A stretch of DNA of 49,917 nucleotides from Bdellovibrionales bacterium. Lineage in GTDB: Bacteria > Bdellovibrionota > UBA1018. The stretch spans positions 859,137-909,053 of the forward strand of contig JAFEAP010000029.1 in NCBI GenBank assembly GCA_018266355.1, written 5' to 3'. The notes under the pieces were generated by a model. The model was not told the origin of the DNA. It searched no databases and was given only the letters and a program-made list of their open reading frames with translations. How positions within the stretch are numbered: position 1 is the first letter of the stretch; each line of letters starts with the position of its first letter. Position numbers and translations under genes: made by a program. This document shows positions 24,729-32,351 of the stretch, piece by piece.

Positions 24729-25661
24729 TTATTCGCAGCCGGGCAGCTCGAGCGTGCCGAGGAAGTCGCCGTCTTTCGTGATCTTCGCTTCGCCGCAGGT
24801 GCCGCTCGCGTAGTCGATCGTGATCGAGCCGGTTTCCTTGCCCGCGAGGGCGAACGTCACGGACCCCGAGACCGGGTGGCAGCAGCTCGCGTCCCACGTG
24901 AGACCGGCGAGGCTCGCGGTCGAGGAGAATTTCGCGATATTGTGATCGACCTTCACGGTTCCGCTCGAAATCACGCGGTTCCCGCCGAGGCGCGTGCCCG
25001 AGACGACGATCGGAGCGGTGGTCGTCACGCTATGGTCGAAGACCGTTCGTCCGCCGGCCGAAGTCCGCACGCGGTGGAGGCCCGAAATCGTCAGCGTCCG
25101 GGTGCCCGCGCCGAAGGCGGTGGTGACGCCGCCGCCGATCGAAGTCCCGGCGTAATTCGTGTGGGTCGCCGAACTCACGGAAACGCTGCTTCCGCCCGGA
25201 TTCGAGCGGGTGAAATTCGTCGTGGTGCGGGTGACCGATCCGCTGGTGGGCAGACCCGTGCCCGAAAGCCACTGGTTACAAGTCGCGTTCGAGTCGAAGG
25301 CGAGGGTGACTTGGCCGTCGAAGGTGAATTCGTCGCTCCGGCCGGCGGTGCAGCTCGCGAAGTTCGCGACGACGGTCTTACCGCCCGATGTGGAATTGCA
25401 GTTTCCGCCGACCGCGGGCGAGAAGCGGGAAAGTCCGCAGCTCGCCGCATACGCCGTCGGGATGATCTCGAAGCCCCGGCGGAGGGCGTAGCTGTTCGCT
25501 TGTTCCGAGTCGTTCAGGGCCCCGTTTACGCTGCTTACCGCCGAATCGGCGACGAGGTAGGCGTCGTCCGCCTCGAGGTCGTTCTTCTTTCCGCACCCGG
25601 TCGCGGACACCGTGGTCGCGATCGTCAAAACCAGGAACCTTGCGATTTTAAGGGATTTCAT
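24729..25661 (-). CDS. Ser/Thr/Gly-rich exported lipoprotein
   Basis: A 310-residue protein: signal peptide followed by the lipobox SATGCGKKND (Cys23). The mature part is dominated by Ser, Thr, Gly and Asn with short strands (TLTISGLHRVRTSAGGRTVF, GSVTFALAGKETGSITIDYA) and six Cys. The pattern suggests a beta-sandwich or beta-helix exported at the cell surface. Similar proteins in predatory and delta-type bacteria are annotated only as hypothetical. No function can be assigned. It is divergent from the ECF sigma operon. Confidence 0.75.
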   Translation of the reverse strand: MKSLKIARFLVLTIATTVSATGCGKKNDLEADDAYLVADSAVSSVNGALNDSEQANSYALRRGFEIIPTAYAASCGLSRFSPAVGGNCNSTSGGKTVVANFASCTAGRSDEFTFDGQVTLAFDSNATCNQWLSGTGLPTSGSVTRTTTNFTRSNPGGSSVSVSSATHTNYAGTSIGGGVTTAFGAGTRTLTISGLHRVRTSAGGRTVFDHSVTTTAPIVVSGTRLGGNRVISSGTVKVDHNIAKFSSTASLAGLTWDASCCHPVSGSVTFALAGKETGSITIDYASGTCGEAKITKDGDFLGTLELPGCE

Positions 25662-25787
25662 CGGCGTATCCTCCGGCGGCGGGGCGGACCGTGCCCTGAC
25701 CGCATACCGGTCAAACGGGGGTCCGCGGCAAAGGTTTCCGAAAAAAACGCTTTATTTAACGGTTTGAAATTACTAGTCTTTTTACCC

Positions 25788-26432
25788 ATGTCGCCGAATC
25801 CGGCCCCCTCCTCGCGAAAAGTGAAACCTTTCGCCGACCCGTCCGTTTCATCGGATGAGGAGGACTCCCTTCTGATGGAGAAGGTCAAGCGGGGCGATCG
25901 CGCCGCTTACCAACGTCTCTACGAGAAGTACCGGAGACCGATCATGAGTTTCCTGAATACGATGATCAAAGACCGCGCCGTCGTGGACGAGCTTTTCCAG
26001 GAGACTTTCCTGAAGCTCTACCGCGCGCGCGACGCGTACGAGAAGCGCGCGAAGTTCACGACCTTCCTTTGGACGATCGCGCGGAACACCGCGCTCGACT
26101 GGTCCGAGAAGAAGAAGGAATCCCTGATCGACTCGGGTCCGGACGCCGAAGGCGAAGTCGGCCTCGACGCCGTCGCCCAGCTCGAATCCGAAGCGCCGGA
26201 CGCCGAGCGCGCGCTCATCGACCACCTCGACGCCGCCGCGATCGCGGATTGCGTCTCGCGCCTTTCCGAGCAGGAACGGGTGCTGTGCGGTTTGCGCATG
26301 AACGCGGAACTGCCTTACGAAGAAATCGCGGTCCAAACCGGCGTTCCGGTCGGGACCGTGAAGACGCGGCTCCACCGGATCCGCGAGAAGCTCGTGCGCT
26401 GCATGCGCGCGAAAGAAGGAGGCCGCGAATGA
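25788..26432 (+). CDS. ECF-type RNA polymerase sigma factor
   Basis: A 214-residue sigma factor. Region 2 includes AAYQRLYEKYRRPIMSFLNTM, DELFQETFLKLYRARDAYEK and FTTFLWTIARNTALDWSEKK. Region 4 is LSEQERVLCGLRMNAELPYE followed by EIAVQTGVPVGTVKTRLHRI, a helix-turn-helix. An N-terminal tail of about 30 residues is Ser/Pro-rich. The ATG at 25788 has no ribosome binding site; Met30 (25875) is an alternative start. It overlaps the next gene (ATGA) and heads a five-gene operon. It probably controls that operon and perhaps envelope genes, as ECF factors usually do. Confidence 0.93.
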   Translation: MSPNPAPSSRKVKPFADPSVSSDEEDSLLMEKVKRGDRAAYQRLYEKYRRPIMSFLNTMIKDRAVVDELFQETFLKLYRARDAYEKRAKFTTFLWTIARNTALDWSEKKKESLIDSGPDAEGEVGLDAVAQLESEAPDAERALIDHLDAAAIADCVSRLSEQERVLCGLRMNAELPYEEIAVQTGVPVGTVKTRLHRIREKLVRCMRAKEGGRE

Positions 26433-26821
26433 CGTTCTATTCACGCCTCGGACGTAAACTCGAAACCGACCCCTCGCCGGGCGTCGAACGCGCGCTCGCG
26501 CGCAAACTCGACGCCGCATTCGCCGAGGATTTCGGGAAGACCCGCGCGTGGAGTCCGTTCGCCTGGCTCTTCGAGAACGAATTTTTCCGGTTCGCACCGC
26601 TCGCGGTGACCGCGCTCCTTGTCGTCGTCCTCGGGCAACAACTCGCGCGCACCTCCCCGCGGGTCGAAGCGCCGATGTCCTTCGCTTTCGCGGCGGACGA
26701 CATCGAGTCGTCTTGGCTCGACGGAAAAGGGGACCGGCCGGAGTTTTACGACGAAATGGAAGATTGGATGCTGACCGCCTCGGACGAGGACTGGGACGCG
26801 ATCCTGGAGAAAGACGGATGA
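26429..26821 (+). CDS. Probable membrane anti-sigma factor
   Basis: A 130-residue protein with a cytoplasmic N-terminal ~50 residues (basic, helical), one membrane segment (about residues 54-71, APLAVTALLVVVLG) and a short acidic outer domain rich in Asp, Glu and Trp (DEMEDWMLTASDEDWDAILE). Position directly after the sigma gene with ATGA overlap, and this topology, suggest an anti-sigma factor. No zinc-binding ZAS motif is seen, so the family is not assigned. Confidence 0.7.
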   Translation: MTFYSRLGRKLETDPSPGVERALARKLDAAFAEDFGKTRAWSPFAWLFENEFFRFAPLAVTALLVVVLGQQLARTSPRVEAPMSFAFAADDIESSWLDGKGDRPEFYDEMEDWMLTASDEDWDAILEKDG

Positions 26822-27033
26822 AGACGCGCGCTTGGATTTTCATCGCTCTGCTCGCGGCGAACCTCGCGTTCGCCTCCGAAACCGACGCGGAGATCTTGAA
26901 GGATCTCGATTTCTTCGCGGAATTCGAAGTCGTCCACGAAGGGGCGATCTTCGACGAAGTGCCGCTGGACGACGCGTCCGCGGTCGAAGCGCCGGCGGCG
27001 GCCCCGTCCTCGCCGGCGGGAGGCTCGTCATGA
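26818..27033 (+). CDS. Small exported acidic protein of sigma operon
   Basis: A 71-residue protein: signal peptide (MKTRAWIFIALLAANLAFAS) and an acidic mature part (ILKDLDFFAEFEVVHEGAIF) ending in an Ala/Pro/Ser-rich tail. It overlaps both neighbours by ATGA. No family is recognised. The acidic stretch resembles the outer domain of the preceding anti-sigma candidate, so it may bind the basic DUF3106 protein encoded next; this is inference. Confidence 0.7.
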   Translation: MKTRAWIFIALLAANLAFASETDAEILKDLDFFAEFEVVHEGAIFDEVPLDDASAVEAPAAAPSSPAGGSS

Positions 27034-27569
27034 AGAATTGGATGAATGGATGGAACGCGCTCCTGAGCGCCGCGGCGATCGCCGTCGGCGTCGCGGTATT
27101 CCCGTCGTCACCCGCGCGGGCGGACGAAGCCTCGGTTCCGGCCGCGGCGCCGGCCCAGGCGGCCGAGCGATGGGCGAAACTTCCCGAGGCCGAAAAGGCC
27201 CGGATCCGCGCTAATTACGCGAAGTGGAAGGCGCTGCCCGAGGGCGAACGCCAGGAAGTCCGCGAGCGTTACCGGAAGTTCCGTTCGCTTCCTCCGGAAC
27301 GGCGGGCCGCCATCCGCGAGCGTTACAAGAAATTCCGCGCGCTTCCGCCGGAGCAGCAACAGCGCATCCGCGAGCGCTTCCAGCAATTCCGTAAACTTTC
27401 GCCCGAGGACCGCCAGAAGCGGATCGAGCGGTGGAAAAAACGCCGCCAAGACGTTTCCGCAAAACGCCAAGAACGGCGCCAGGAGCGCCGTCAAGAGCGT
27501 CGCCAGCAAAGGCAGGAGCAGCGGCAGGAACGGCGCCTCGAGCGCCTCGAACGGCGGCGGAATCGATAA
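27030..27569 (+). CDS. DUF3106-type exported basic protein
   Basis: A 179-residue protein with a signal peptide (cut near ARA|DE). Then come four copies of a short unit of the type LPEGERQEVRERYRKFRS (also LPEAEKARIRANYAKWKA, LPPERRAAIRERYKKFRA and LPPEQQQRIRERFQQFRK), the hallmark of DUF3106. The C-terminal 50 residues are almost only Arg, Gln, Glu and Lys (RQERRQERRQERR). Such exported, strongly basic helical proteins often sit with ECF sigma operons, possibly as periplasmic stress sensors of the Spy/CpxP kind; this is an analogy only. Confidence 0.85.
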   Translation: MKNWMNGWNALLSAAAIAVGVAVFPSSPARADEASVPAAAPAQAAERWAKLPEAEKARIRANYAKWKALPEGERQEVRERYRKFRSLPPERRAAIRERYKKFRALPPEQQQRIRERFQQFRKLSPEDRQKRIERWKKRRQDVSAKRQERRQERRQERRQQRQEQRQERRLERLERRRNR

Positions 27570-27571
27570 TC

Positions 27572-28462
27572 GTGAAATCGTCCCGCTTCGCCGTCTTCTT
27601 CGTCCTGATTTTGGTCCCGTTCCCTGCCTTCGCCGCGAAGAAATCCGCGGCGACGAAGACCGTCGCGCCCGGGGAGGAAGATCCCGGCCGTGGGAGCTCC
27701 CTCAGCCTCGAGTACGATCATAGCCCCGGCGACCTTTCGACCGTGCTGTTCAACGGCGACATCGGGCTCACGAAGAAGCTCGGTTTCCTGATGAATTACC
27801 GATACGACGAATTGCCCGAAGGGTACGCGATGGGGCACGCCTGGAACGCCGGCGGGGGATTCGCGTACGACTTCGACGACGTTTATTCCGCGAACGCCGG
27901 CGGCGAGTACCAGCGGTTGCTCGGGAACATCTACGCTCCCGGAGGCAGCGTCGGGGTGCACGCGAACGTCGAGCGATGGCGGTTCGGACTTTCGTTCCGG
28001 TCGCTGAAGTATCAAACCGACCACGCGAGGATCACGAGTCTCGGCGGAACCACGACCCAACGCTCCCTCGGTATCGAGGTGAGCTACAAACTGAACGACG
28101 CTTGGAAGATCCGCGGCAGTTACGTCGGCTATCACTATACCGGCGTCACCCCCGAGCAATTCGGAACTCTTTTCGCGAGTGCCCCGAACGCTCTTCCCGG
28201 CGTCCAGGACACCGTCGACGGTTTTCCCCGCTCGACGGGATCGCTCGGAGTCCTTCTCCTTGCCTCGGACCGGTGGGATTTCGATCTGACCTTTTCCCGG
28301 ACGCGATACGTTCTCATCCCGAACTCGAGTTCGGTCTCCCTCGGCGCGAACTACCAGGCGACCGACGCCTGGGGTTTCGGCCCGATCCTTACCGGCCTCC
28401 GCCAGGACAACCACCGGACGGGCACGGTCTTGGGGGTCCAAACCTCCTACTTCTGGGACTAA
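27572..28462 (+). CDS. Outer-membrane beta-barrel protein
   Basis: A 296-residue protein starting with GTG two bases after the DUF3106 stop. The signal peptide VKSSRFAVFFVLILVPFPAFA is followed by a Lys/Thr linker and a run of amphipathic strands (SLSLEYDHSPGDLSTVLFN, FGLSFRSLKYQTDHARITSL, WKIRGSYVGYHYTGV) ending in GTVLGVQTSYFWD. The architecture fits a 12-16 strand barrel. The penultimate Trp-Asp ending is not a classical terminal Phe. It closes the ECF operon and may be the envelope component controlled by the sigma factor. Confidence 0.8.
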   Translation: MKSSRFAVFFVLILVPFPAFAAKKSAATKTVAPGEEDPGRGSSLSLEYDHSPGDLSTVLFNGDIGLTKKLGFLMNYRYDELPEGYAMGHAWNAGGGFAYDFDDVYSANAGGEYQRLLGNIYAPGGSVGVHANVERWRFGLSFRSLKYQTDHARITSLGGTTTQRSLGIEVSYKLNDAWKIRGSYVGYHYTGVTPEQFGTLFASAPNALPGVQDTVDGFPRSTGSLGVLLLASDRWDFDLTFSRTRYVLIPNSSSVSLGANYQATDAWGFGPILTGLRQDNHRTGTVLGVQTSYFWD

Positions 28463-28536
28463 CTCCCGATCGTCGGAATCTTGACGGCTGATTCCTTTCG
28501 CTTTCTCCCGCATACTTTCCGAAAGGACGAAAGCGC

Positions 28537-29832
28537 ATGAAAGCGAACGGTTACGCCCTGTCGGATCCTGGCCTTAAACGATCCGCTAATGAAGATTCTT
28601 TCCTCATGGACGAAGAGCTCGGACTCTTCGTCGTCTGTGACGGCGTCGGCGGCCACGTCGCCGGCGGCACCGCGAGCGACATGGCCGGCAAGACGATCCG
28701 CCAGGTGGTGAACGACGGACGTACGATCCTCCAGAAATACAACGCCGATCGCTCGCTGAAGAATCGCGCGATCGTCGCGGGCCTGCTGCAGAAGGCGATC
28801 CAAACCGCGAACGAGCAGATCTACCGGATGGCGGAAGTCGACGTCGTGAAGCGCGGGATGTGTACGACGGTCGCCGCGCTCGTCGTCCTAGAGGACTACG
28901 CGATCCTCGCGCACGTCGGCGATTCTCGGATCTACCTCCATCGCACGAACCAAGTCCACCAGCTCACCGAAGACCACAAATACGCGATCGAAATGGTGAA
29001 GCGCGGAATGATGAAGCCCGAGGAAGCGGCGAAATCGCCGCAAGCGAACGTGCTGACCCGGGCGGTCGGGATCCAGCCCGCCGTGCAGGTCGACACGCTC
29101 CAACTCGAACTCGCGAACGGCGACCTCTTCCTCCTCTGTTCGGACGGCCTCCATAACTACGCCGACCGCAACGAGCTCAAAACCCGTTTCACCGGCGCGG
29201 ACCCGAAGGCGCTCCCCGGCCAGCTCGTCGAGTTCGCGAAGGCGTCGGGCGGCGCGGACAACGTCACCGCGATCTGCGTGAAGCTCGAGATGTCGAAGGG
29301 CGCGAAGGACGACGTCGTCGACGCGCTCAAGAAGACCGAGATCTTCGGGAAGATTCCGATGTTCCGGTACCTCGGTTACACCGAGATGACGAAAGTCCTC
29401 TCGATCGCCCACCTGAAGGAATATCCGGCGGGAGCCTCGGTCGTGAACCAGGGCGACCCGAGCGACGAGATGTACATCATCGCCGCCGGCGAGACCGACG
29501 TGCTGAAGAACGGCGTGAAGATCGCCGAGCGGAAGAAGGGCGACTTCTTCGGCGAGATGGGGATCTTCGATAACGCGCCGAGATCGGCCACGGTTTCCGC
29601 GCGCACGCCGGTGACCGCGATCACCCTTCACCGGAAAGACTTGCTCGAACTCCTTCGTCAGGAATCCCAAATCGCCGTGAAGCTGCTGTGGGCGCTGAAC
29701 CGCGAGTTGAACGAGCGGATCCGGAAGGCGAGCGAAGACGTCGCCACGCGTTCGGCAGCCGGAGCGAAGCCGCCGGTGCCGGACACGACGGACGTCGGTC
29801 TGCCGTTCAGCCTCGAGATCACGAAATTCTAA
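28537..29832 (+). CDS. PP2C-type protein phosphatase with C-terminal cyclic-nucleotide-binding domain
   Basis: A 431-residue cytoplasmic fusion. Residues 1-245 are a PP2C phosphatase with the metal-binding motifs NEDSF (18-22), VVCDGVGGH (33-40), AHVGDSRIYLHR (about 124), LLCSDGLHNYAD (about 200) and GGADNVTAI (about 237). Residues 270-390 are a CRP-type cNMP-binding domain whose phosphate-binding cassette FFGEMGIFDNAPRSATV (about 337-353) keeps the Glu and Arg needed for cAMP or cGMP. It probably removes phosphate from Ser/Thr kinase targets under cyclic-nucleotide control. The ribosome binding site is AAAGGACG. Monocistronic. Confidence 0.92.
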   Translation: MKANGYALSDPGLKRSANEDSFLMDEELGLFVVCDGVGGHVAGGTASDMAGKTIRQVVNDGRTILQKYNADRSLKNRAIVAGLLQKAIQTANEQIYRMAEVDVVKRGMCTTVAALVVLEDYAILAHVGDSRIYLHRTNQVHQLTEDHKYAIEMVKRGMMKPEEAAKSPQANVLTRAVGIQPAVQVDTLQLELANGDLFLLCSDGLHNYADRNELKTRFTGADPKALPGQLVEFAKASGGADNVTAICVKLEMSKGAKDDVVDALKKTEIFGKIPMFRYLGYTEMTKVLSIAHLKEYPAGASVVNQGDPSDEMYIIAAGETDVLKNGVKIAERKKGDFFGEMGIFDNAPRSATVSARTPVTAITLHRKDLLELLRQESQIAVKLLWALNRELNERIRKASEDVATRSAAGAKPPVPDTTDVGLPFSLEITKF

Positions 29833-29919
29833 ACCGGATCCGGATTTGATTCGAGGCGGCTAATGCCCCGGGTTATCCTAAATTGGGCTTGCCGCGGTCT
29901 TTTCCCCTAATGCATACCT

Positions 29920-29948
29920 ATCTCCTCATCTGATTTAACTGAGGAGAT
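29920..29948 (+). promoter_or_regulatory. Hairpin burying the ribosome binding site of the DUF481 gene
   Basis: ATCTCCTCA (29920-29928) and TGAGGAGAT (29940-29948) form a perfect 9-base-pair stem with the 11-base loop TCTGATTTAAC. The 3' arm contains the Shine-Dalgarno GAGGAG for the ATG at 29953. The structure could control translation, for example by temperature or a trans-acting RNA. Confidence 0.65.
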
Positions 29949-29952
29949 CGAA

Positions 29953-30687
29953 ATGAAACTGCATTCGCTGAAAGTGCTCGCCCTCGTCGCGATCACGAGC
30001 TTCGCCTTCGGAACGGCCTTCGCCGAAGATCCGCCGAAGGACGGTTGGAAAACGGAATCCCAAGCCGGCGTCGTCATGACGAGCGGGAACACGGAGACGA
30101 GCACGCTCTCCTTCGGCGACGAGACGACCTACCGTTTCGAGTCGAACCTCCTGAAACTCAAGGCCGCCTACCTCTACCAAAAGAGTTCGAACACGATCAC
30201 CGGCAAGTCTTGGAGCCTCGGCCTTCGCTACGAGCGCGTCCTGACCGAGAAGCTGAACGCTTTCGTCGGAGAGACGGTCGAGGGCGACCGCTTCGCGGGC
30301 GTGAACCAGCGGTACAGCACCGACTTGGGCGCGAAGTACCAGCTGATCAAGGAAGACGAACTCAACTGGTTCGTCGAAGGCGGTTACCGTTATACGAAGG
30401 AAAACCTGACCCTCGTCGAGCGCAAGCTCCACTACGCGCGCGCCTACACCGAGATCGAGAAGAAATTCTCGCCGACGGTTTCCGCGAAGTACTGGCTCGA
30501 GTACCTCCCGAACTTCACGGACTCGGACGATTGGCAGCTGAACACGGAGCTGAGCCTCTCGGCCGCGCTGAACAGCATCTTCTCGCTGAAGAGCGCCTAC
30601 CTCCTGAAGTACGACAACCAAATCAACGCCCCGGGCCTCGTGAAGACCGACAAGATCTTCACCACGTCGCTCGTCGCGAAATTCTGA
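29953..30687 (+). CDS. DUF481 (YdiY-type) outer-membrane protein
   Basis: A 244-residue protein: signal peptide to about residue 24, then a barrel with the DUF481 signature GWKTESQAGVVMTSGNTETS. Regular strands follow (KLKAAYLYQKSSNTITGKSW, LGLRYERVLTEKLNAFVGET), ending in LVAKF with a terminal Phe. DUF481 proteins are salt- or stress-linked barrels of unclear role. Its ribosome binding site lies in a perfect hairpin. The mscL-like gene follows 17 bases after the stop, and co-transcription with an osmotic channel would fit an envelope-stress role. Confidence 0.88.
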   Translation: MKLHSLKVLALVAITSFAFGTAFAEDPPKDGWKTESQAGVVMTSGNTETSTLSFGDETTYRFESNLLKLKAAYLYQKSSNTITGKSWSLGLRYERVLTEKLNAFVGETVEGDRFAGVNQRYSTDLGAKYQLIKEDELNWFVEGGYRYTKENLTLVERKLHYARAYTEIEKKFSPTVSAKYWLEYLPNFTDSDDWQLNTELSLSAALNSIFSLKSAYLLKYDNQINAPGLVKTDKIFTTSLVAKF

Positions 30688-30704
30688 CCGAAAGGGACCC
30701 CGAT

Positions 30705-31004
30705 ATGATCAAGGAATTCATCGCGTTTCTGAAGCAGTACGGAGTGATCGGTCTCGCCATCGCCGTCATCATCGGCGGCAAGCTGAACGAGTTCATCACG
30801 AGCCTCGTGCAAGACCTCCTCATGCCGCTCATTTTCCAACCGGCGCTCAAGGCCGCGGCCGTGGACGATATCCGCAAGCTCAGCTTCAACGGGATCCTCT
30901 ACGGGAAGGTCCTCGGTTCGGCGATCGATTTCATCATCGTCGCGTTCGTCGTGTTCATGATCGCGAAGAAAGTCCTTCGCGAGGAAACCGTCGCGAAGAA
31001 GTGA
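30705..31004 (+). CDS. mscL: Short MscL-family mechanosensitive channel
   Basis: A 99-residue protein with two membrane helices: residues 10-30 (IGLAIAVIIGGKLNEFITSL) and 65-88 (IDFIIVAFVVFMIAKKV). The N-terminal IKEFIAFLKQYGVIGLAIAV and SLVQDLLMPLIF match MscL. The protein is about 35 residues shorter than the usual 130-140, with a reduced periplasmic loop and little C-terminal bundle. It would act as a large-conductance safety valve on hypo-osmotic shock. The start is inside a longer open frame that is rejected because it would overlap the DUF481 gene. Confidence 0.85.
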   Translation: MIKEFIAFLKQYGVIGLAIAVIIGGKLNEFITSLVQDLLMPLIFQPALKAAAVDDIRKLSFNGILYGKVLGSAIDFIIVAFVVFMIAKKVLREETVAKK

Positions 31005-31017
31005 TCGAAGCCGCGAA

Positions 31018-31800
31018 ATGAAGGACGCCTGGCAGCCCGACCAGTACGCGAAATTCGAAGCGGAACGCTCCAAACCCTTTCACGATCTCGCCGCCGGCGT
31101 GGGGATTCTCCCCGCCGGCGCGCGCATTTTGGACCTCGGGTGCGGGACGGGCGAGCTCACCGCGACCCTGCATCGGAAGTTTTCCGCTCGCGAGACGGTC
31201 GGCGTCGAACTATCGCCCGCGATGCTCGCGAAGTCGGGACCGGTCGCGGCCGCGAACCCGGGCCTCCGTTTCGTCCCGGGCGACCTCGCGACGTTCGCGG
31301 ACGACGAAGGGTTCGACCTCGTGTTCGCGAACGCCTCCCTCCAGTGGGTCGACGATCATCCCGCGGTTCTTCGCCGGTGGCGCGACCTCCTTCGCCCGGG
31401 CGGAAAACTCGCCGTCCAAGTCCCGGCGAATCAGGACTATCCGACCCACACGCTTTGCGCGCGCATGGTCGCGGAGTCGCCGTGGCGGGAAAAACTCGGC
31501 GAAGCCGAGCGTCCGCCGACCGTTTTGAAGCCGGAAACCTACGCGACGACGCTTTTCGGGATCGGATACCGCGACGTTCGCGTGCGGCTCGAAGTCTACG
31601 CCCACGTGTTTCCCGACCGGAGCTCGGTGGTCGAGTGGGTGAAGGGCACCCTCCTGACCTTCGTGCGCGCCCGCCTTTCCGATTCCGATTATTCCGGGTT
31701 TTTGGACGAGTTCCGGGCCCGTCTGTTCCGGGAACTCCCCGACGAACGTCCGTTCCTCTATCCGTTCAAACGGATCCTCTTTTGGGCCTGGCGCGGCTAG
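31018..31800 (+). CDS. tam: Trans-aconitate 2-methyltransferase-like methyltransferase
   Basis: A 260-residue class I SAM methyltransferase. Motif I is ILDLGCGTGELTATL (about residues 38-52). It continues VGVELSPAMLAKS, FDLVFANASLQWVDDHPAVL and LRPGGKLAVQVPANQD, a succession diagnostic for the Tam family, which methylates trans-aconitate. The C-terminal half has WVKGTLLTFVRARL and YPFKRILFWAWRG as in that family. It lies 13 bases after the mscL-like gene with only a weak ribosome binding site (GAAG). Confidence 0.85.
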   Translation: MKDAWQPDQYAKFEAERSKPFHDLAAGVGILPAGARILDLGCGTGELTATLHRKFSARETVGVELSPAMLAKSGPVAAANPGLRFVPGDLATFADDEGFDLVFANASLQWVDDHPAVLRRWRDLLRPGGKLAVQVPANQDYPTHTLCARMVAESPWREKLGEAERPPTVLKPETYATTLFGIGYRDVRVRLEVYAHVFPDRSSVVEWVKGTLLTFVRARLSDSDYSGFLDEFRARLFRELPDERPFLYPFKRILFWAWRG

Positions 31801-31831
31801 GCCCTCGGCCCGGGTCTGGGAAAAAAATGCC

Positions 31832-31874
31832 GAGTCCTATGGACCTCCTCACCGGTTAAACTGGTGGGGGACTC
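31832..31874 (+). promoter_or_regulatory. Nested hairpin in leader of HAMP-protein gene
   Basis: Outer arms GAGTCC (31832-31837) and GGACTC (31869-31874) enclose an inner stem CCTCACCGG/CTGGTGGGG with loop TTAAA. It may end the methyltransferase transcript or structure the leader of the next gene. There is no T-run. Confidence 0.4.
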
Positions 31875-31895
31875 CCGCCCGAAAGGAATCGGCGC

Positions 31896-32351
31896 ATGTT
31901 CGGATTGAACCGACGCAAGAAGTACCTGATCTATCCGCCGTTCCAGCTCGCGCTCCTGCTCGCGAACGTGATCAGCGTCCTCGCGTGCCTCGCGATCTTC
32001 GCGACGCTCCTGAGCTCCTCCTTCAACGAGATGATCCAGCTCGGTCAGCAAGCGGGCTTCCCCGAAGGGCATCCCTACTTCCAGTTTCTCTCCGTTCAGG
32101 GCTCCACGGTCGTCCACCGGCTCCTGATCGCGGTCGCGATCTGTCTCGCTTTGAACACCGTCCTCTTCATCTGGCTGTCGCACCGGCTCGTGGGTCCGAT
32201 CTACGGGATGAAACTCTACCTCGAGCGTTACGTCGAGGCGCGAAAGCGCGGCGAGCGCCCGCCGCCGATCGTCTTCCGTAAGAACGATTTCTTCCAGGAC
32301 CTCGCCGGGCACCTGAACGACGCCCTCGATACGAAAAGGGACGGCGCGTGA
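31896..32351 (+). CDS. Two-helix membrane protein with HAMP-like domain
   Basis: A 151-residue protein with two membrane segments (about 17-42 and 68-90). A cytoplasmic HAMP-like linker follows (WLSHRLVGPIYGMKLYLERY, then RKNDFFQDLAGHLNDALD). There is no output domain, so it looks like the membrane-HAMP part of a transducer, perhaps acting by assembling with a partner. The ribosome binding site is AAAGGA. Its stop overlaps the GTG start of the next gene, so the two are coupled and may form a complex. Confidence 0.78.
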   Translation: MFGLNRRKKYLIYPPFQLALLLANVISVLACLAIFATLLSSSFNEMIQLGQQAGFPEGHPYFQFLSVQGSTVVHRLLIAVAICLALNTVLFIWLSHRLVGPIYGMKLYLERYVEARKRGERPPPIVFRKNDFFQDLAGHLNDALDTKRDGA

